From Hysterangium stoloniferum (lineage: Eukaryota > Basidiomycota > Agaricomycetes > Hysterangiales > Hysterangiaceae): a stretch of 64,000 bases of DNA. The position numbers and the translations under genes are program-made. The notes under the pieces are model-generated. The model made no database searches and was not told the origin of the DNA. It worked only from the letters and a program-made list of their open reading frames with translations. The stretch's first letter is position 1; each line of letters starts with the position of its first letter. Of this stretch, positions 11,009-23,367 are shown piece after piece. Location of the stretch: contig WHVD01000249.1 of NCBI GenBank assembly GCA_015178975.1, forward strand, positions 29,393 to 93,392, in the 5' to 3' direction.

Positions 11009-12188
11009 CACACAGGAATGTTGCTGAAGGGCAGTGCTGTGACAATGGGAGGTGATGTTGCCAGTAAGTGGAGGAAAGTGACAGCAAGTGATGGATTGAG
11101 GAGAGGACTCCCATGGCCTTGAGACTACAAAGTGTCCTAGTAAAAGTAACGAACTTTTTGTTATCTTAGTTGTATTGATTTTCATTGATTTTTAACAATT
11201 TCTTTGCCTTGACCTCCCCAAATCCACAGTATTATCCATGGAAGAGGCCCAATGCAATAAGGGGGCAAATTAGCCTGGGTACACATGTGTACACCAGGGC
11301 TAATATGCTTATAAATTCAGGTGTAACAGCTTTGAAGTATGGCATTACTGTTTGGGCCTAATCTAACAGAGAACTGCTAATATCTCAAATAAAAAACATC
11401 ACTTTAAAAATATTCTAACTAACTTGGCATATGGTAAACAAGGAGGGAGGGGCTCAAGAAAATACCGTTATTAGTACCTTTCGGAGTATTGTGCCATTGA
11501 CCATTGAAATAATGCACATAGAGACTACTGTGGACAATTATCTTGATCTAATGAACGGGAGAAAGAGAACGCACCTTGCATTATCCAAAACGGGTCTGCG
11601 GTTGCGTGGAAAGTAAAAGCGGTGACCGAATTGTTGTATCAGCGTGGCTATTTTGTTTCCGAAACGGAACCGAATCTTTATCCGCGTGACAATAACGTGG
11701 TGGCCGAAACAGCATATCCCAGGGACCGAATCGTGATTGTGGGAGACATTATTCATTTTAGTAGATGTGATTGGTTCAGGGAATCACAACCGAACTACTG
11801 GGTCGTATTGCCGACGAGTACCTCATGCATGTTGATACTAAGCAAAATAATTGTCAAAATTTCAAATCCGCTCGTACAAGTACGAAGACTGGAAAACTGT
11901 GAAAAATCATGAAGTGCGCTTGGGCTCTGTTTGAGGAATCGGCAGAATATTACTGTCTAAGAGCATTCATGCGTAGGGTGGCCATAAATGTAAATACTCT
12001 CTTTCATGCAAGTGATTCTATGTTAAATATAGTTATGCGCCAGAAGTTCTCGATTAAGTATTGGGAGTATTATTTAACCTCTCAAGCCGGCACATCACGA
12101 GATCCCCCCCAGTCATTTCGCTGTTGCCACTCACCGCTGTCCACCAGACAGTCAGTAAAGTAAGTATTCGTCTGAAAATCTTCTTACA
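11009..12188. other. Intergenic region upstream of the EF-hand/ZZ gene
   Basis: Contains only short open frames (for example 11622-11912 plus) that I do not recognise and that lack conserved motifs. The last 150 bp before the start codon at 12189 are pyrimidine-rich and include TATTTAA at 12071-12077, a possible promoter element. Confidence 0.4.
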
Positions 12189-15100
12189 ATGGCGAAACAA
12201 CGTGACTTCGACACCGAGTTGAAAGAGGTTGCTCATTTGTTGAACGAGAGTCAAGCTTCGTTCGACAAGGACAAGGCGAAGGCGAAAAAAGGCCGTGGTA
12301 GTATTCAGATAAGTAAGGTTTCTAGAGATAAATCCTGCGGTCTATTCTAACGTTCGATTCAGTAAATACCGCCGTCGAGGCAAGCAAGGCTTTGAACGAC
12401 AACGATGACGCCTTCCAAAAGGCCAAGTCCACCGTTTGGCCTTTGATCAAAGATCAGCTGAGGGACTTTTCTGCCTACAGCGACAATCTACTATCGGTCC
12501 TGGATGAGCTTAGTAAAGTTCATCCATTTATTACCGGTATCTGAATTCTGCCCATCTTGGTACATTCAGCGAAGACACTGACTTACCATAAGTTGCTGTA
12601 ATACCCTTTAAGCTTGCCATAAAACTCTTGATCGCACGCCAAGATAATGATCAAAAACTTATCGCTGTCCATTGTACCATGAACGAAATGATGTCGACGC
12701 TGGTGTTGTGAGTCTTCTCATCTGATTAATCAATAACAAACTGAGTCCATTTCCAGGCTCAAAGATGTCTCAAGCCCAACTGAGGTTGGCCGCGATGGCA
12801 TGACAATTGAAAATCGCATTACCGCAAGAATGTACACAATTGTGGAGTGCATCAAAGATTGCATGAAGCTTTGTCATAGTTATATGAATCGTCACACCGC
12901 GAGTGAGTTACGCTATTAATGAGTAAACTCATACATGTTCTCAACCGCAATTTTAGTTAAGCTTCTCACAAGTCTCAAGTGGCAACCAAAATTTACAGCG
13001 GTCACTGAAGCATTTGCCTTAAACAGGGCAAGACTGTTGGAAGATCTCCAGTTGCACGTAAGCATCAGCATCGTGTCCGCACGGACCACTTTAACCGCTA
13101 TGGAGGGAAACATCACTTTGCTAACGAGAATGATATTCGAGCTCTTACGTTCCCAAGAGGAGCGTGACATGGACGAATTCATCAAGAAAAATGGTGGTGT
13201 TGAAGTTGTATCTCAAAATCCCATTCTCCTCGACACACTTCTTCGCCGTCTTCAAAGGCAGGCCCCCGATATGCCTGAAAAACGCCAGAAAGATGATTCA
13301 GGCATCGACATGCCTAGAAAACGCCAGCGAGACGATTCAGGCTTGACTGTTACAAAATTGCAGGAGCAACTCGGGGTGGAAGTTGATGTCATTATAAAAG
13401 AGAACTCCAAGGCGTTCGAGCAGCAATGCGAGGTACTAAAAATTCAGATTGATGAGGTCAAAGGGATTGTGAAGAGGGAGTCTAAGCGGACCATTGACGT
13501 TATCCGTGAGGGGGCACACGACAGAATCCGAGACCCAGTATGTGTCGACGTTGTTGCAGTGTGCACACAATCAGTAATATTATTGTTCTTTTTTAGGACA
13601 TCTATGAAGTCTGGAAAGACATGGTCAGAGAGTCTTTCATGTCTTAAAAAACAAAACTAATTCATGTATGGTCAGGGATTTAAAGGGAGTGTAAAAGTTC
13701 GTCACTTGGTCATGGCTCTACGTGACCACTTCTCAGAACGCCAGTCTTCGGTCAACGGGAAGAAAGAGACAAACACTCTTAGCCAAATCCGCGATATAGT
13801 TGATCCTTCAAATGTCACACCAGCAGAAGGAAAGCTAGAGGAGATTGCGAGCGTGACTAATAAAGTGGCAACGATAAGACCCGAAGATGAGTGGGCATTG
13901 GGATACATCAATGTTTTTAGAGTACAACCATTAATGGAGGCACTTGACCGTGATGCTTCGAGCTTCGTTACTGTAGTGGAGGCTAATGCATTCGCAGCCG
14001 CTCGACCTCCGCAATGGAGGTAAGTAGAGTACTATTTCAAATTATTGCCTTTTTCTCACCAGTTCATCCCTAGCCTTCCCCATTGGCTTGCATATTGGAC
14101 ATGCGGTGCGTGTGTAATTCTATAAGTGCGAGCTTATCAGCTCACAGGTGTGGTAAGGCTTTGAGCTATCGGTCAATTGGTATCGAGCACATATAATTAA
14201 GCTTCTGGCCCATATCTCCTCTGCTGTAAACAAGACACTGCCGGCCAATAGGGTTACAGTTGAACACTTCTGGCAGTCCGATTCGTTCTCCTTTATCGAT
14301 AGCCTGCTTGCTGGATTTTATGATGGTGACATCCAAGACGACATTAACATAGAAAATGACGCACAGTTTCTCAAATTCAAGGACTATATCCTCAAACAAG
14401 AAGCGCCCCTGCGTAACATGCTTTCTAAAATCACATTTAATCTTAGTGATTATGACACATTCTCCATTGTGTTAGGACAAAGTCGTCTAGAAACGGTAAG
14501 ATCTCGTGGGTGTTGAGGGTACCTATTTTTGATCCTGCCACAGTGTATCCTTCCTCTGCTTCACCTGCTGCTACAACGCGCCCTTGATATTCTTCGCATA
14601 AGCGAAACGGTTGTTCTTGATGATGCAGAATTATCGATTATCGATAATTCCATTTACAATGTAAACTTTGCAACGTATAAACGTGTCAAAACATTGAAAG
14701 GTCTGTATCTTGACACAGACTCATTGATGAAACTCATAAGACTCTGAAAGATATTTTCAAGCTCCAAAATCTTGATTTTAAGACCCAGACAAAGAAGTTT
14801 TTTTTTGGGATGGTAAGTAGTAGCTTTTTCTTAGTAGTCGCTTGCTGAAGGTCTTGCAGTACTATTACTATTGGGAAGAAGATATTGTAAACGGATATTG
14901 GAAGCTCAGTCCGGACACTAATTCCGTTTTGGGGTCACTCGCAGAAGGAGGTCTCCCCTCTGAAGAATCGGAGTACGAAAACTACTCTTATACCATTGAT
15001 GGCCTCTCCAACAGTCCTGATGGCTTGCAAAGTACTGCCCCTCAATGTGTGACTACCCCCACGACAGAAAGCCATGATAGACCCCTAGATTCTACAGAGA

Positions 15101-16921
15101 ATGACAATGCAGTCAAGTCTCACACCCTCGATGACCTGACACATATTCCCAGCAACGAACCGATAGGTTCGCCTTCTCAGACTAAGCCCGCTCTATTTTA
15201 TGGACCAAGTTCCGACGACGGCATAACAGTAGACAATGGCTCATCTGACCAAACAGAGCCCCAACCTAGTGACACTTCCATTTTAAACGACTCCACTCAT
15301 GCCCTACTTGGTCAGTGGTATGGCTCATACACATACAACGAGGTCCATCTAGGGCAAGCTTCTGCTGGACTTATGAGTTTCTCAGTGACTTCTGGATATA
15401 CCGATGGGAAGTTTTCTGGCTCTGGTGTGGATGGTATAGGCGAATTTTCAGTGGAAGGATCTCTTGATACAGATGGTGTCAAGTTCATTGAAACCTACGT
15501 GTATTCAATGCAGGATGAAAAGGTGGTTAGGGAATATCGCGGAACGCTTTCTGATGGCTCGGAGATTATGTCAGGGTCCTGGGGTCCCCAAAGTGACAAC
15601 CAGCCTGCGAGTCTAATCACAGCTGATAGTAAATTAACCACGAACGACCCACCCGCCCCGGAATCAACTGACGATAAAACACCCTTCCAGGATTCCACTG
15701 CATATGATGATTTTCAGCGAGGTGGCTTTGTTTTGAAACGAAGGCATTTGTTTTGGCCGTCGGATCCAGAACTGGAAGGTAATCGGCCGAGGACATTGTG
15801 GAATCTTGCATATCGTGTAGTGAGACAAACGCTTCGAAAACATCAGCTTTCCTGGACTGTCTTAAAGGACCGAAGAGATAAAAGGCGAAAATACATCAGC
15901 CTTATGATACGAAAAAACATGAACTGGCAAGGAAGGCTGGAGGATGAGGACCTAGAGGAATGGGCCAATTTGCACCAGAACACTCCCCCTGAAGATTTGC
16001 GACTTTGGAGTGCAATGGCGAGATTTGCTCAGCGTCGCCGCATCCTACACTCGTTCGTCATCATTTTTTTTATAACTCTTTTATCGCTCATTTTAGTTCT
16101 CTATCTTTAGGATGGTCCGCTGCGATAAATGCGGAGTCTGTCCCATTGAGGGAGCAAGGTTGATCTGTCTGACGTGTTCTGAAGGAGAAATACTTCATAC
16201 TCTGGATCTCTGTTTCGATTGCATGGATAAGCCAGTGTATCGCGGGGGAGAACACAGCAAAACTCACCATCCTCTTCATCCATTGTTGCAAGTACGCAGG
16301 ATCTTACCGAATCGTTACGGATATGACGCGAGAAATGAGGCGTCGAATCTCATACAACTTGTCAGAGGATATACTAATCAGTTGGAACAAACTATGGCTT
16401 TAAAAGCGCGAGATGCACCAACGTGCACCCGGTGTTGCAAGCCCGTAAAGCACCCATTTTGGTGCTGTGTAACGTGTGAAGGTGTGTCCACTCCCTTTCA
16501 ATTTAAATCATGTGGATTAACGGGCAAAATAGAGCTTTCCAAGTCGTTCATTTGCCTTGACTGTAATAAGCAAATAGAAGAGGCCAAGCCGTGGCAATGG
16601 GAGTGTCGACCAGTCTCTGACCCGGAGCACGAGCATAATTGGGCACACCCTCTTGTGCTGATTAACGGTGGCCAGGCACCTGCAACCCAAACCTTGGAAG
16701 AGCGTTTTAATGAAGAGAATGCTAAAGTTCATGACAGATTAAACGGTATCGAGGCGTCACTCTCCCAGAATGTTAACAGATTCAATGATATCGAGGCGCC
16801 ACTCTCCCAGAATGTTAACAGATTAAACGATATCGAGGCGTCACTCTCCCAGAATGTCAGCAGATTAAACGGTATTGAAGCGTTGCTCTCAGAAATACGC
16901 GCGGCTATTGTGAAACAATAG
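12189..16921 (+). CDS. EF-hand and ZZ-zinc-finger protein, multi-exon
   Basis: The only host-like gene in the window. I read exons at about 12189-12312, 12363-12536, 12593-12707, 12757-12902, 12957-13537, 13597-13623, 13676-14019, 14074-14105, 14158-14495, 14544-14707, 14748-14812, 14857-16050 and 16111-16921, mostly with GT/AG ends and introns near 50 bp. The N-terminal half is helical (FQKAKSTVWPLIKDQLRDF, then HPFI and a coiled-coil part). An EF-hand-like loop DRDASSFVTVVE lies near 13950, followed by the LPHWLAYW motif. A Ser/Thr-rich middle precedes two Cys/His clusters at 16115-16640 that resemble a ZZ finger. The C-terminus has four 14-residue repeats ending at 16921. From memory, proteins with this order occur in many Agaricomycetes and are annotated only as EF-hand proteins. 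The exon junction near 14705-14750 does not resolve cleanly. Confidence 0.72.
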
Positions 16922-17666
16922 CAAAGTTGTTCTTGTAATTTACATTTAGGTTGGCTCCGTTTGGACAGCGAAGTGGTAGACCTAAAATCTTGTGTATATA
17001 AATATTCAGCGTGAAATGTCTATGTGGCACTTTGAAATGGCATTAAGTAATTTTATCTAATTGGCACACTTCAACTTCCAACCCCAATGGGCGAACCTTC
17101 TTCGCCTGGGTGGCTTACTACAGATGTAGGTAGTTTCATAACGGGTGTAATTCCCCCATGAATTCCTAAATACCCGGTGGATATATAGACAACACAAAAG
17201 ACCGAGTTTTATTATAAAAAGGAGTTCGAGTATACATGAGCATGGAGAGATAACTAAAACACCAGTCATACTATTCAGGAGTCTGTTTGACCCACCAGCC
17301 CTGGCGAAATGAACCGGGGTCAGGTGGCATTGAAGACCACCTGTCCAACCGATGATATAATGATCGCCTTTCGTTGCGCTTCAGGCATGGCCATTGACGG
17401 GGATGGCACGCCTGATATGACTGTTGTCCTCGTAGGAAAGACGTCGCCAGGGAAAACCGAGTTGTCGGGATGTGGGATAAAGTCCCCGGCATACCTGGGC
17501 AAACTGTCCGTGTGATACAGGCCAGGTCACCATCAGTGCAAGGGGAGTTTGCGGACAAGGAAGTGAACTTATCGCTGGAGTACATATACAGGTCAGTGGG
17601 GTCAACATTTGGTGGGAATCACATACTTCAATGTGATCACATCTTGACCATTCTTCAAAGTGAATG
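16922..17666. other. 3' flank of the EF-hand/ZZ gene
   Basis: Mostly unassigned. On the minus strand 17309-17585 has open, coding-like frames (for example GDFIPHPDNSVFPGDVFP) that could be an exon of a truncated neighbour, but I recognise no family and there is no clear start. Confidence 0.35.
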
Positions 17667-17671
17667 GTTTA
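17667..17671. repeat. Target duplication GTTTA, left
   Basis: Matches 25735-25739 exactly and bounds the minus-strand solo LTR D. Confidence 0.85.
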
Positions 17672-17727
17672 TGTAATGTATTAGGGGTTTCTCTCAGATA
17701 GCTCAATATATGCTATAGTGTTACAGA

Positions 17728-17735
17728 GCTTCAAC
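17728..17735. repeat. hAT target duplication GCTTCAAC, left
   Basis: An 8-bp word identical to 24442-24449, the duplication length typical of the hAT superfamily. Confidence 0.95.
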
Positions 17736-17758
17736 TAGTGATTGGCAAGGCCCAGCCT
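17736..17758 (+). repeat. hAT left terminal inverted repeat
   Basis: Pairs with 24419-24441. Confidence 0.92.
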
Positions 17759-17889
17759 CAGGCCGTGGGCTGGCTGAGCTGGGCCCTGAAAAGCCCAGGC
17801 CGAGCCGGGCCCAGCCCTACTTAGGCCATCCACCCTGGGCCTGGCCTGAGATATTTTAAGCCCAAGCCGGGCCACCAGGCCGCGGCCTG

Positions 17890-18283
17890 CTAGTGGCCCC
17901 ACAAAGTAAGGACAAGGTATTGCATGGTCAAGGATCGTCGGATCATCTTCTGTCCACCATTCAATTTCTGTTCCAACCCCCTTGTACACAATGCTGCCAA
18001 AGTCAAAACCTTGCCTGGGACAGCCAAGTGAGTCCCCAGGGCACTCAGCATGGATCCGTACAATGAACCGAGTGCTCCATGATCCAAATAACATTGAATT
18101 GAGGTAACTTCTGCCACGTTTAGTAATTAAATCATCTTCCACATGCCCCAGGCCAGCTGATGTGCCCACCACTGAAACGACATCAAAGCATTTATTGAAA
18201 CATAGCCTACCAATAGACGAGATTGTATGTGAAACAGGACCTGAGAAAAAAAAAATCAAGTCGGCTATCACTGCCACTGTCAA
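17890..18283 (-). other. Open frame between hAT left end and transposase
   Basis: The minus strand is open for about 130 codons (with words such as FIVRIHAECPGDSLGCPRQG and WWTEDDPTILDHAIPCPYF) before running into the GC-rich subterminal block. Its composition looks protein-coding, but I know no family. It may be a captured host fragment or a chance frame. Confidence 0.3.
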
Positions 18284-18837
18284 TGGTGTGTTTTTTGAAA
18301 TTCAGATATATTTAAAACAAATAATATAATCTATTGAAATATCATTTCAGTTTCAGATCCCCCAGTGGGTAAGGATGTGATATGCAATGACATGGATGGA
18401 ATTGAAGAGATTGGAGAGGAAATGATGAAGAACAAAAATAAGACCAGAGATATAGATCAATTTTTTCATGCCCCTAGCACCATTAATGGAAAAAAAAGAA
18501 GAAAATGCAAAATTTGTCCATGAGTACATCACAGCAACATTTTTAATTAAATAAATCAAAAATCTTTAAGTGACAGCTCAATTACTAATGAGGTGACAAC
18601 TTTGCACCGACATCTTGAATCGAATCACACAGTATGTAAACTTTATGATATCTCTTTATCAGTTATAAATGTTAATTCTATGGTGACAGGGTGATTATGT
18701 TAAATGGGTTAAAGAGACACCTGGAACAACAAACAAACTCCCAAAGCATCTCTTAAAAATGAGAGAAGAAATATTGACTCAGTCCAGCGTCACCGACCAT
18801 TTCAAACCAGTTGGCCCAGCTAAAAATGTTATTCTAT

Positions 18838-19477
18838 TGTGAAGAGTCGATAGATTCTGACCGCTCGATATACGAAGAATAGTGTTTATCCAACTACTAT
18901 TAGAAAGTATTGACCGTTTAGTACAATACAATAGGTTACTAGACTGATAGTACTAGTAGAAAGATGCACTACACATCACAAGAGCAACTGTACAGTGGCT
19001 CTTGACGACTAGAAGAAGAGAATAGAAGAGTTGACCTTTGCAGTACAACTCATAGCTAGAAGTAAGAGAGATAGTCAGTGAAAGACTGAATATCTAGGGT
19101 AGAGAGATAGCAGTGTGAGTCGACTACAGTGTCGATGAGCGCAAAGACTTGAGAGTGGGACTTGACCTTTGCGGTTCGAGTCCAATGACTATTAGTATGC
19201 AAGAAGACACTACCTTTATAGGTAACTGAGATGTTACCCTTGACACCTCTTGCTATTTGACCTCTGAGTCATTACGAGGTGGTGTCTGCTGGGTAAAAAG
19301 TGTCTGTTCTCTTGGCCCTGAGTGCACCCACAGGTATACACAATGCTTCGAACTAAGAAATGAAGGTACACTCAAAAAGTAAAAGGAATTAGAGAAAGGA
19401 AATAATACTAGATAATAATGTACTATAATATGTCTAATATTTAACAGCCTGATCATGATATATGCATACCCTTCACA
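18838..19477 (-). mobile_element. Solo LTR, family A variant, in hAT
   Basis: Flanked by TCTAT on both sides (18833-18837 and 19478-19482). The transposase reads through the rejoined site as NVILYSDEAFKQA. Confidence 0.92.
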
Positions 19478-19509
19478 TCTATACTCAGATGAGGCTTTTA
19501 AGCAGGCGG

Positions 19510-20619
19510 TGTGAAGAGTGGCAGAAGTTCTGACCGTTCTATATATGAAGAAATGAGTAGAAAGGAAGGATATTGACCTATTCGGTGCAATATAAGAGAA
19601 AGTGAGAGAAGGAGCACGAGATGACGAAGGAGTCAACGAGTGCGATGGTTCGAGTGGAGGCCTCGACTGTTACAGTTCGAGGCCAGAAGTGTTAGATAGT
19701 TCAGATATTGCTACCTATGTAGTAGCTGACACGTTACCCTGATCACCACTCGTTGTGAGAGGTATGGTGAAATACACTCAGGAAATATAGTCGGATGTGC
19801 TCTTACTATATTTCCTTTATTATTTCTATTTTCTCTCTTTCATTATACCTATAATTAGTTCGATGACCTATGTATGCGGTACATCGACTCTTGTGGGCGC
19901 ACACATGCCAGACTTCTGTATTCTAGCGCCGGTAGTTTAGAACTCAGACACTTTTTACACCGCAACCACGACTTACCCAGACACCCATTAGTGTCCTGTA
20001 AGTTGTGATTGGTGTATCATCTCGACCGTCACAGACGGGCTTTAGCTATTCATTCAAACTGAGTTTCGAACTGTATCAGTCGAAACTCAATCCCTATCTC
20101 AACTCGCGTGGACTACATCCACGCTACTCTATTATTCGATTCTCTAACTACTCTACTTGCACTCGAGCAGTTATCCAGAATCGCACTTAACCAGTCAATT
20201 CTGCTTATTCGTTCTAGCTATCTACCTTACTTTAGATAGCTATTTCTCTCTACCATATTGAACTACATAGTCAATACGCGTTCGGTCCATATTAGACTTA
20301 GACAGTCAATACATAGTGGTATCGTACTTCAACGGTCGATATTCTTCGTATATAGAACGGTTAGAACTTCTACCACTCTTCACACACATAGTAGATTTAG
20401 TTTATGTCTTACGAGTGGTGGTTCTTGGGTTAAAGTGTGTCTGAGTTCTAATTGGTGCTGAGTGCACCCACAAGTATACACAATGCTTCGAACTAATGAA
20501 ATATGCAATATTCGAAGAATATGAAAGATAGAAAAATATGAATAGAATATGTAAAATATAAATAAAATAAAAGGAGTGTTATACCACAATGAAACTGTGG
20601 TAAAAGCATACTCCTCACA
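19510..20619 (-). mobile_element. Solo LTR, family B, in hAT, itself split by an LTR C
   Basis: Flanked by GGCGG and GGCAG (19505-19509 and 20620-20624), a one-mismatch duplication. It is split at 19753/20385 by a plus-strand family C LTR. Without that insert it is about 480 bp. The transposase frame continues as FKQAALEWLIEKDQ across the whole insertion. Confidence 0.88.
19754..20384 (+). mobile_element. Solo LTR, family C, nested in LTR B
   Basis: Runs from TGTGAGAGGTATGG to CTTCACA, 631 bp. The flanks (CTCGT and CACAT) are only a degenerate duplication, but the host LTR B is cleanly interrupted at the position expected from intact copies such as 34121. Confidence 0.85.
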
Positions 20620-20843
20620 GGCAGCTTTGGAGTGGTTGATTGAGAAAGATCAAGTATGTTATTACACCATTATATCTTTACTTTATTGAGCAATAACATT
20701 GATTGCCAAAGCCAATTAAAGCCTTGAATCATCCAAAATTTAAAGAAATGATTAATATTGCTTCTTGTGCCAAGAATGGGGTAAAGATTCCTGCACAAAA
20801 GGCTACCGGGAAGGAATTATATCACTTTTTAGGCAACACTTAC

Positions 20844-21481
20844 TGTGAAGAGTAGTGGATTCTGACCGCTCAATATACGAAGAATAGTGTTTATTCAACT
20901 ACTATTAGAGAGTATTGACCGTCAGTACAATACTATAGACTACTAGACTGTTAGTACTAGTATAAGAACGCACTGCACACCTCAAGAGCAACTGTATAGT
21001 TGCTCGTGATGGCTTAGAACAGTAAGATAATGAGTTGACCTTTTACGGTACAACTAGTAGCTAGAAATAAGAAAGATACTCAGCTAAAGACTGAGTGTCT
21101 AGGATAGAGTAAAAGTAGCGTGAGTCGACTACGGCGTCGACGAGTGCAAAGTCTTGAAAGCAGAACTCGACCTTAGCGGTTCGAGTCCAAAAGGCTATTA
21201 GTAGACTAGAGAATGCTACCCTTATGGTAGCTGAGATACTACCCTTGACACCTCTCGCTATTCGACGTCTGAGTCGTTACGAAGTGGTGTCTGCTGGGTA
21301 AAAGTTGTCTGAGATTTAGCGCTGAGAGCGCCCATAGATATACACAAGACTTCGAACTAAGAAATACGGGTATGCTCGAAGATCTAGAGAGTTAGGGAAA
21401 AAGAGTAAGAACTAAATAATAAAATACTATAATACATGTATTATTCCACAGTCCAATCATGATATATGCATACCCTTCACA
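20844..21481 (-). mobile_element. Solo LTR, family A2, in hAT
   Basis: Flanked by CTTAC and CTTAG (20839-20843 and 21482-21486), one mismatch. It lies between the GKELYHFLGNTY and VDIKERI segments of the transposase. Confidence 0.88.
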
Positions 21482-22775
21482 CTTAGTTGATATCAAGGAG
21501 AGAATAAATGTGTGTCTTAGTTTCTTTTTAAATATCAAACCTTTGAGCTAAAAACTTTATTTCAGGGCCCAATGGTCAAGGGCAAAGTTTCATTCACGTG
21601 TGACTGCTGGCAGGCAAGTAATGCGGACTCATACTTTGCTGTCATGACACACTGGATTGAATGAACTGATTCAAAAACATGGACCCTATAAGCCTCACTG
21701 ATTGGGTTTACAAAGATGAACTGCTCACACAGTGGCAAGCGGCTTGCAATGGCACTATTCAAACTTATCAGCTGGGTTGATATTATCAAAAAAGTAAGTA
21801 CATATAACAATTACAACATTACAAGCCATTATTTAATATAGTTTAATAGACTGGTTGGATCACATCTGACAATACAGCAAAAAATGGCACAATGATGAGA
21901 GAGTTCATGGTCCTTTTTGAAGGAGCAACAGGTGAAAAATATGATTGGAAAGAAGATCCGATTCGGTGAGTTTTTCGTTATGTCTGTTTTATACAATACT
22001 AACATTAAATAATATTAAAATTACAGTTGCCTTCCACATGTCATTAATTTGGCCACTCAAGCAATTATCTCAACATATTTGGGTGCTAAACACTACAACC
22101 CACATGACCCGGAAGCACACCTTCCGACTCAAGGCACAGGTGACAAGAAGGATGTATTGGGGATGGTTCGTGCCATATTTGTGAAGGTATGTGATAAAAG
22201 ATGCAGTCATTTCACACTGATACTATCTATATACTTCAGGTTCGAAGCTCAAGCAAAAGAAAAGAACTATTTCTCAAACTACAAAAGGACAAAGGCTCCA
22301 ATCACCCACAAACACTGTTATTAGATATGCCAGTTCATTGGTCATCTACTTTTGTTATGGTGAACCGGGCATATCTTTTACAGGATGTAAGTGTTAAAAC
22401 AGAGATGATACTTGGTTATTCTGATATTTTATATTGGTTTACAGCATGTGGACTGCTTTATATTTGACATAACAGCTGAAGGGAATGACACCACAAGGCA
22501 TGCAAAACTTTGTTCAATTGCATTGGATAAGGCAGAATGGGACGAGATCCAGGAATTTCGAGAATTAATAAGTGTAAGTATTTTATTCAATTTAACATCA
22601 CGTCATCCAATTATCCATTGAATTGGTTTTATCAGTATGCAGATGCCGCACAACAAGCCTTCTCATCAGAAAATTATCCTACACTTTATTTGGCAATTCT
22701 GGCACTTGAGGAATTGCATGCTGCATGGACAAAGCGCCATTCTAAGTGTAGCCCATTGTTCATTTCACCCCTAGC

Positions 22776-23367
22776 TGTGAAGAGTAGTGGGAGTTCTAAC
22801 CGTTCTATATACGAAGAATATCGACTGTTTAGGTACGACACTAAGATGTATTGACTACTCAGTTTGATACGGTAGAAGGAAGTAGCTATCTAGAATAAGG
22901 TAGAGAGCTAAAACGAATAAGTAGAATCAACTGTCTAGTGCGATTCTGAACGACTGCTCGAGAGTAAAGTAGAGTACTAGAGAGTCAAATAATAGAATAG
23001 CGTGGATGTGGTCCACGCGAGTAGCGATGAGGATTGAGTTTCGACTGGTACAGTTCGAAACTCTGATAGAGTAGATAGCTAAAGCCCGTCTGTGACGGTC
23101 GAGACGATACACCAATCACAACTTACAGGACACTAATGGGTGTCTGGGTAAGTCGTGGTTGTGGTGTAAAAAGTGTCTGAGTTCTAAACTATGGGCGCTA
23201 GAATACATAAGTCTGCATGTGCGCCCACAAGAGTCGATGTACCGCATACATAGGTCGTCGAACTAATTATAGATATAATAAAAGAGAGAAAATAGAAATA
23301 ATAAAGGAGATATAGTAAGAGCTCATCCAACTATATTTCCTGAGTGTATTTCGCCATACCTCTCACA
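22776..23367 (-). mobile_element. Solo LTR, family C, in hAT
   Basis: Flanked by CTAGC on both sides (22771-22775 and 23368-23372). Length 592 bp, slightly shorter than other family C copies. The transposase rejoins as LFISPLAAGIAKIAEYY. Confidence 0.92.

Noticed and set aside
12916-13185. Minus-strand 89-codon frame
   Set aside because: Lies opposite a confident exon of the EF-hand/ZZ gene, without motifs.
20005-20190. Recurrent 61-codon frame in family C LTRs
   Set aside because: It is a by-product of LTR repetition; it overlaps the hairpin series and changes length freely between copies.
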